Assembly: GCA_035547155.1 (NCBI GenBank)
Contig: DASZVJ010000125.1
Coordinates: 1 to 8,256 of the forward strand
DNA: 8,256 bases
Direction of reading: 5' to 3'
From: CAZNMF01 sp035547155
Lineage (GTDB): Bacteria > Acidobacteriota > Vicinamibacteria > Vicinamibacterales > SCN-69-37
Positions within the stretch are counted from its first letter, which is position 1; the number at the start of each line of letters is the position of its first letter. The translations under genes and the position numbers were made by a program. Positions 4,840 through 8,256 of the stretch are shown piece by piece. The notes under the pieces are model-generated. The model was not told the origin of the DNA, did no database searches, and saw only the letters and a list, made by a program, of their open reading frames with translations.

Positions 4840-6960
4840 ATGAAGAGCAGCACGACCGAAGCGCCTCTCTCGTTTGCCGAGGATCTCACGTCTGACGACC
4901 TCGTCCGCATCTATCGCCTGATGCTGACGTCGCGCCGGATCGACGACAAAGAGATCCAGCTCAAGAATCAGAGCCACCTCTACTTCCAGATCAGCGGCGC
5001 CGGACACGAGGCGATCCTCGTCGCGGCCGCCTGCGCGATGAAGCCGGGCTACGACTGGTTCTATCCGTACTATCGCGATCGCGCGCTCTGCCTGACGCTC
5101 GGGATGACGCCGCGCGAGATGTTCCTCGCGGGCGTCGGCTCCAGCGAAGACCCGACGAGCGGCGGACGGCAGATGCCGTCGCATTGGGGCGATCCGAAGC
5201 TGCACATCGTCTCGGAGTCGAGCGCGACGGGCACGCAGTGCCTGCACGCGATCGGCTGCGCCGAGGCCGGTCTCGTCTACGAGCGCGTCACGGACATCCC
5301 CGATCGCGAGCAACGATTCGAGAAGGACGAGGTCGTCTACGTCTCCGTCGGCGACGGCGCGACGAGCGAGGGTGAGTTCTGGGAGTCCCTCAACGTCGCC
5401 TGTCTTCGGCGGCTGCCAGTCGTCTTCGTCGTCGAAGACAACGGCTACGCGATCTCGGTCCCCGTCCGCGTGCAGACGTCCGGCGGCAGCATCTCGCATC
5501 TCGTCGAGTCGTTCCCGCATCTGCACGTGCGCCGTTGCGACGGCACCGACGTGCTCGACTGCTACCGTGCCATGACGGAAGCCGTCGCGTGGTGCCGCGA
5601 TCGCCGCGGGCCCGCGCTGGTCCACGCGAACGTCACGCGTCCCTACTCGCACTCGCACTCCGACGACGAGCGCTGGTACAAGCCGGCGGCGGAGCGCGCA
5701 GCGGAAGCCGCGCGCGATCCGATCGCGCGCTTCGCCGAGTTCCTCAAAGAACGCGGCATCCTGTCGGACGATGATCTCGCCGACATCGCGCACGCCGTCG
5801 ATCACGAGATCGCCGAAGCCGCGGAGTCTGCGCTGAAAGCGCCGAGGCCCGATCCGACGACCGCCGGACTCTACGTCTATTCGCCGACGATCGATCCGAC
5901 AAGCGCGGCGTTCCGCACGCCGGCCGATCCCGACGGCAAGCCGGACACGATGGTCGCGGCCATCAATCGCACGCTGCACGACGAAATGGCGGCCAACCCG
6001 CGCATCGTCGTCTTCGGCGAAGACGTCGCGGACGCGAGCAACGAGGCGGCGCTCGCCGAGTGCATGGGCAAGGGCGGCGTGTTCAAGGTGACGCTGGATC
6101 TGCAGCGGCAGTACGGATCCGATCGCGTGTTCAACTCGACGCTCGCCGAAGCGGCCATCGTCGGCCGCGCGTGCGGCATGGGCACGCGCGGGCTGAAGCC
6201 CGTCGTCGAGATCCAGTTCTTCGACTACATCTGGCCCGCGATGATGCAGCTGCGCGACGAGATCTCCATGTTGCGCTATCGCTCGAACAACGCGTTCGCG
6301 TGCCCGATGGTCGTGCGCGTGCCGATCGGCGGTTATCTGCGGGGCGGATCGCTGTACCACAGCCAGTCCGGCGAGAGCATCTTCGCGCACTGCCCCGGCC
6401 TGCGCGTCGTGTTCCCCTCGAACGCGCAGGACGCGGCGGGTCTGCTCCGCACGGCGATCCGCTGCGACGATCCGGTGCTCTTCCTCGAGCACAAGCACCT
6501 CTATCGCCAGACGTACAACAAGGGCGAATACCCGGGCGCGAATTACATGCTGCCGTTCGGCAAAGCGGCGGTTCGGCGCGAGGGCACGGACGTGACGGTC
6601 GTCACCTGGGGGGCGCTCGTGCAGCGCTCGCTCCTCGCCGCGCAGCTGGCCGAAAAGGAAGGCGTCAGCGTCAAGGTCATCGACCTGCGCACGATCATGC
6701 CGTTCGACTTCGACGCGATTGCCGACGCCGTCCGCAAGACGAATCGCATCGTCATCGCGCACGAGGATCAGCTGACGTGCGGCTTCGGCGCGGAGCTGGC
6801 GGCGCGCGTGGCGCAGGATCTGTTCGGCGATCTCGACGCGCCGGTCCGCCGCGTCGGCGCGATGGACACGCCTGTGGCGTACCATCCGGATCTGGAAGAA
6901 GCCATCCTGCCAGGCTCGTCGCACGTGCTCTCCGCCATCCTCGAGACGGCACGCTACTGA
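4840..6960 (+). CDS. Fused alpha-beta E1 of a 2-oxoacid dehydrogenase complex (thiamine diphosphate dependent)
   Basis: A 706-residue single chain equal to E1-alpha (about 1-335) joined to E1-beta (about 370-706) by a short linker. E1 decarboxylates a 2-oxoacid and passes the acyl group to the lipoyl arm of E2 in the cytoplasm. In the alpha half, YYRDR lies at 77-81, SGGRQMPSHWG at 107-117, the thiamine diphosphate/Mg motif runs from GDGATSEGE (171-179) to EDNGYAIS (199-206), with D172 and N201 as metal or diphosphate ligands, and the HSHSDDERWYK loop is at 271-281. In the beta half, FGEDV is at 392-396, FNSTLAEAAI at 431-440 (E437 is the likely aminopyrimidine-activating Glu), and YHSQSGE at 506-512 (H507 is the likely catalytic His). 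The alpha loop looks more like branched-chain 2-oxoacid dehydrogenase than pyruvate dehydrogenase, but substrate is uncertain. No E2 or E3 gene is nearby. Fused E1s of this kind are known, for example in Bacteroidota. The FAD monooxygenase gene overlaps its stop. Confidence 0.93.
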   Translation: MKSSTTEAPLSFAEDLTSDDLVRIYRLMLTSRRIDDKEIQLKNQSHLYFQISGAGHEAILVAAACAMKPGYDWFYPYYRDRALCLTLGMTPREMFLAGVGSSEDPTSGGRQMPSHWGDPKLHIVSESSATGTQCLHAIGCAEAGLVYERVTDIPDREQRFEKDEVVYVSVGDGATSEGEFWESLNVACLRRLPVVFVVEDNGYAISVPVRVQTSGGSISHLVESFPHLHVRRCDGTDVLDCYRAMTEAVAWCRDRRGPALVHANVTRPYSHSHSDDERWYKPAAERAAEAARDPIARFAEFLKERGILSDDDLADIAHAVDHEIAEAAESALKAPRPDPTTAGLYVYSPTIDPTSAAFRTPADPDGKPDTMVAAINRTLHDEMAANPRIVVFGEDVADASNEAALAECMGKGGVFKVTLDLQRQYGSDRVFNSTLAEAAIVGRACGMGTRGLKPVVEIQFFDYIWPAMMQLRDEISMLRYRSNNAFACPMVVRVPIGGYLRGGSLYHSQSGESIFAHCPGLRVVFPSNAQDAAGLLRTAIRCDDPVLFLEHKHLYRQTYNKGEYPGANYMLPFGKAAVRREGTDVTVVTWGALVQRSLLAAQLAEKEGVSVKVIDLRTIMPFDFDAIADAVRKTNRIVIAHEDQLTCGFGAELAARVAQDLFGDLDAPVRRVGAMDTPVAYHPDLEEAILPGSSHVLSAILETARY

Positions 6961-8132
6961 GCGCGTCCTCCTCCGCTCCGCGCGCAATCGTCGCGGGCGC
7001 CGGCATCGGCGGCCTCGCCGCGGCCATCGCCCTGAGGCGCGCAGGCTGGGATCCCATCGTCATCGAGCGCGCGGCGACGCCGCGTGAGCTCGGCTTCGCA
7101 CTGCTGCTCGCGCCGAACGCGATGGCTGCGCTGCGGCGGCTCGGCATCGCGAACGCGGTGCGCGAAGGCGGCGCGGTCGTGCGGTCCGGCGAGATGCGCC
7201 GGCCGGACGGCACGATCCTGCGGCGCTTCGATGCAGCCGCTGCCGCGCGCCTGCTCGGCGAGGACGCGTATTGCATCCTGCGTCCAGTGCTCCATGGATC
7301 GCTGCTCGACGCCGCCGGCACCGACGCGCTTCGACTGGGACACGCCGTCACCGCCTTTCGTCGCGACGGCGAAGACATCGTCGTCGAATGCGAAGGCGGC
7401 GTCGTTGAGCGCGCGCGATTGTTCGTCGGCGCCGACGGCGTCGGCTCGGCGATTCGCCGCCAGCTGCATCCCGGTGAGCCGCCCGCGCGCCCAAGCGGGC
7501 TGTTCGCGTTTCGCGGGGTCGCACACGACGCCGTGCAGCATCTCGATGGCCTCAGCGGCGCGCAGTACTTCGGGCGCGGCATCGAAGCGGGAGTCGCCCA
7601 AGCGAGCGTGCGAGCTGTCTACTGGTATCTCTCCGTGCGTGCCGATCACGTCGAGCGCCATGGCGGAACGTCCGACCCGCCGAGCCTGCTTCAGCAGGTG
7701 ATCGCACCATTCCACGCGCCGTTTCGCGCGCTCGTCGACGCCACGAAGCCCGAGGACTTGCGGTTCGAGCCGCTTCTGATCCGCGATCCGCTGCCCTCGT
7801 GGGGCGATGGGCCCGTGACCCTGCTGGGCGACGCCGCGCATCCGATGCTCCCGCACGCGGGACAGGGCGCCGCGCAAGCACTCGAAGACGCCGTCGTGCT
7901 CGGCCGCCGCGTCACGCCCGATCAGCCAGTTGCTGCACGGCTTCGGGACTACGAGCGCGTTCGTCGGGCCAGGACAATGGCAGTCGCGGCCGCGGCGCGT
8001 CGCAATGCGCGCATGGGGTCGGTCGACGGCGCGATCGGCTGCACGGCGCGCGATCTGATGCTGCGCCTCATTCCTCAACGCATCATCCTGAACGCGCTCG
8101 TCACGATGGGAAAGCCGCCGGACGCGGACTGA
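6957..8132 (+). CDS. Group A FAD-dependent monooxygenase (aromatic hydroxylase type), apparent CTG start
   Basis: A 391-residue flavoprotein of the p-hydroxybenzoate/salicylate hydroxylase superfamily (PF01494), which uses NAD(P)H and O2 to hydroxylate or epoxidise an organic substrate. The FAD ADP-binding motif GAGIGG is at 14-19, with the acidic strand end IVIER at 34-38. The DG motif GADGVGSAIR is at 158-167. The GD motif LLGDAAHPMLPHAGQGAAQALEDA runs from 289 to 312. The C-terminal helical region is soluble, with no signal peptide or membrane segment. No ATG, GTG or TTG lies in frame near the start: the nearest upstream is GTG 6777, which would add 60 arginine-rich residues read out of frame from E1, and the first internal ATG would remove the FAD motif. 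CTG 6957 gives nine residues before the FAD strand and overlaps the E1 TGA as CTGA, suggesting translational coupling. The substrate is unknown; resemblance to urate or salicylate hydroxylases is only at superfamily level. Confidence 0.88.
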   Translation: MSASSSAPRAIVAGAGIGGLAAAIALRRAGWDPIVIERAATPRELGFALLLAPNAMAALRRLGIANAVREGGAVVRSGEMRRPDGTILRRFDAAAAARLLGEDAYCILRPVLHGSLLDAAGTDALRLGHAVTAFRRDGEDIVVECEGGVVERARLFVGADGVGSAIRRQLHPGEPPARPSGLFAFRGVAHDAVQHLDGLSGAQYFGRGIEAGVAQASVRAVYWYLSVRADHVERHGGTSDPPSLLQQVIAPFHAPFRALVDATKPEDLRFEPLLIRDPLPSWGDGPVTLLGDAAHPMLPHAGQGAAQALEDAVVLGRRVTPDQPVAARLRDYERVRRARTMAVAAAARRNARMGSVDGAIGCTARDLMLRLIPQRIILNALVTMGKPPDAD

Positions 8133-8256
8133 CCGTCGTCGGCGGCCAATGACGCGCGATCGCCGACGCGGTCTCGCCCATGTCGCCACACACGAGCGTG
8201 CTGCACGGGACGGCACACACGATCGCCCACAGCGCACGGAGCGTCGCGCCGCGCTC
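8101..8256 (-). CDS. C-terminal end of an unrecognised protein, running off the right edge
   Basis: The minus-strand frame is open from the right edge for 51 codons to TGA at 8103-8101. It reads as plausible protein, for example RALWAIVCAVPCSTLVCGD then MGETASAIARHW, with hydrophobic and charged residues in sensible alternation. About four fifths of its third codon positions are G or C. The plus-strand alternatives here are arginine-rich and look like shadows. It would be convergent with the monooxygenase gene and overlap its last 32 bp. I do not recognise the family. The evidence is moderate: the stretch is short and has no start inside the window. Confidence 0.45.
   Translation of the reverse strand, partial: ERGATLRALWAIVCAVPCSTLVCGDMGETASAIARHWPPTTVSPRPAAFPS

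Noticed and set aside
2468..4843. Very long plus-strand frame spanning murJ, the rhomboid gene and the cupin region
   Set aside because: It is read out of frame across several real genes and a repeat array; its composition is arginine-rich with no domain.
4666..6987. 773-codon minus-strand frame opposite E1
   Set aside because: It is a codon-bias shadow of E1. Its product is low-complexity (R, A, D, V) with no motif, whereas E1 on the plus strand has all catalytic residues.
6954..8237. 427-codon minus-strand frame opposite the monooxygenase
   Set aside because: It is a shadow of the FAD monooxygenase with arginine-rich composition. The minus-strand frame ending at 8101 reads more like real protein at the right edge.
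1..8256. Mobile element, prophage, defence system or secondary-metabolite cluster
   Set aside because: No transposase, integrase, phage, nuclease, toxin-antitoxin or biosynthetic signature appears in any frame, and composition is even across the window.

Overview
The window is GC-rich (roughly two thirds by eye), tightly packed chromosomal DNA with strong G/C preference at third codon positions. It shows no insertion sequence, phage, plasmid, CRISPR, rRNA or tRNA. The MurJ variant, the fused alpha-beta 2-oxoacid dehydrogenase E1 and the frequent apparent leaderless starts suggest a free-living bacterium of the Acidobacteriota (perhaps Vicinamibacteria). That assignment is inference from remembered family traits, not a search.

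Layout, left to right: a GT4-type glycosyltransferase (10-1164, +); a YqeY-family protein (1232-1681, +); a short stretch with two RNA hairpins, the second a clear intrinsic terminator (1721-1796); the lipid II flippase MurJ (1920-3506, +); a rhomboid intramembrane protease (3669-4427, +); a small cupin on the opposite strand (4442-4768, -); a fused alpha/beta E1 of a 2-oxoacid dehydrogenase complex (4840-6960, +), divergent from the cupin; a group A FAD monooxygenase (6957-8132, +) overlapping the E1 stop and apparently starting at CTG; and the C-terminal end of an unrecognised minus-strand gene entering from the right edge (8101-8256).

The genes are mostly housekeeping. The first block is biased to the envelope: glycosyl transfer, lipid II flipping and membrane proteolysis. 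The second block is metabolic: thiamine-dependent oxidative decarboxylation plus a flavin hydroxylase. I see no defence or secondary-metabolite system.

The most unusual signal is between genes. Upstream of yqeY, murJ and the rhomboid gene lie short-unit (mostly 7 nt) degenerate tandem arrays. The left part of each is written as the reverse complement of the right part, and each runs directly into a TAnAnT -10 box. That box lies 6, 8 and 6 nt before the start codon, with no Shine-Dalgarno, as expected for leaderless mRNAs. The units differ between the three arrays, so it is the format rather than one repeat sequence that recurs. The cupin/E1 divergent region adds two overlapping opposite -10 boxes and a perfect 6+6 dyad at the predicted E1 transcription start.
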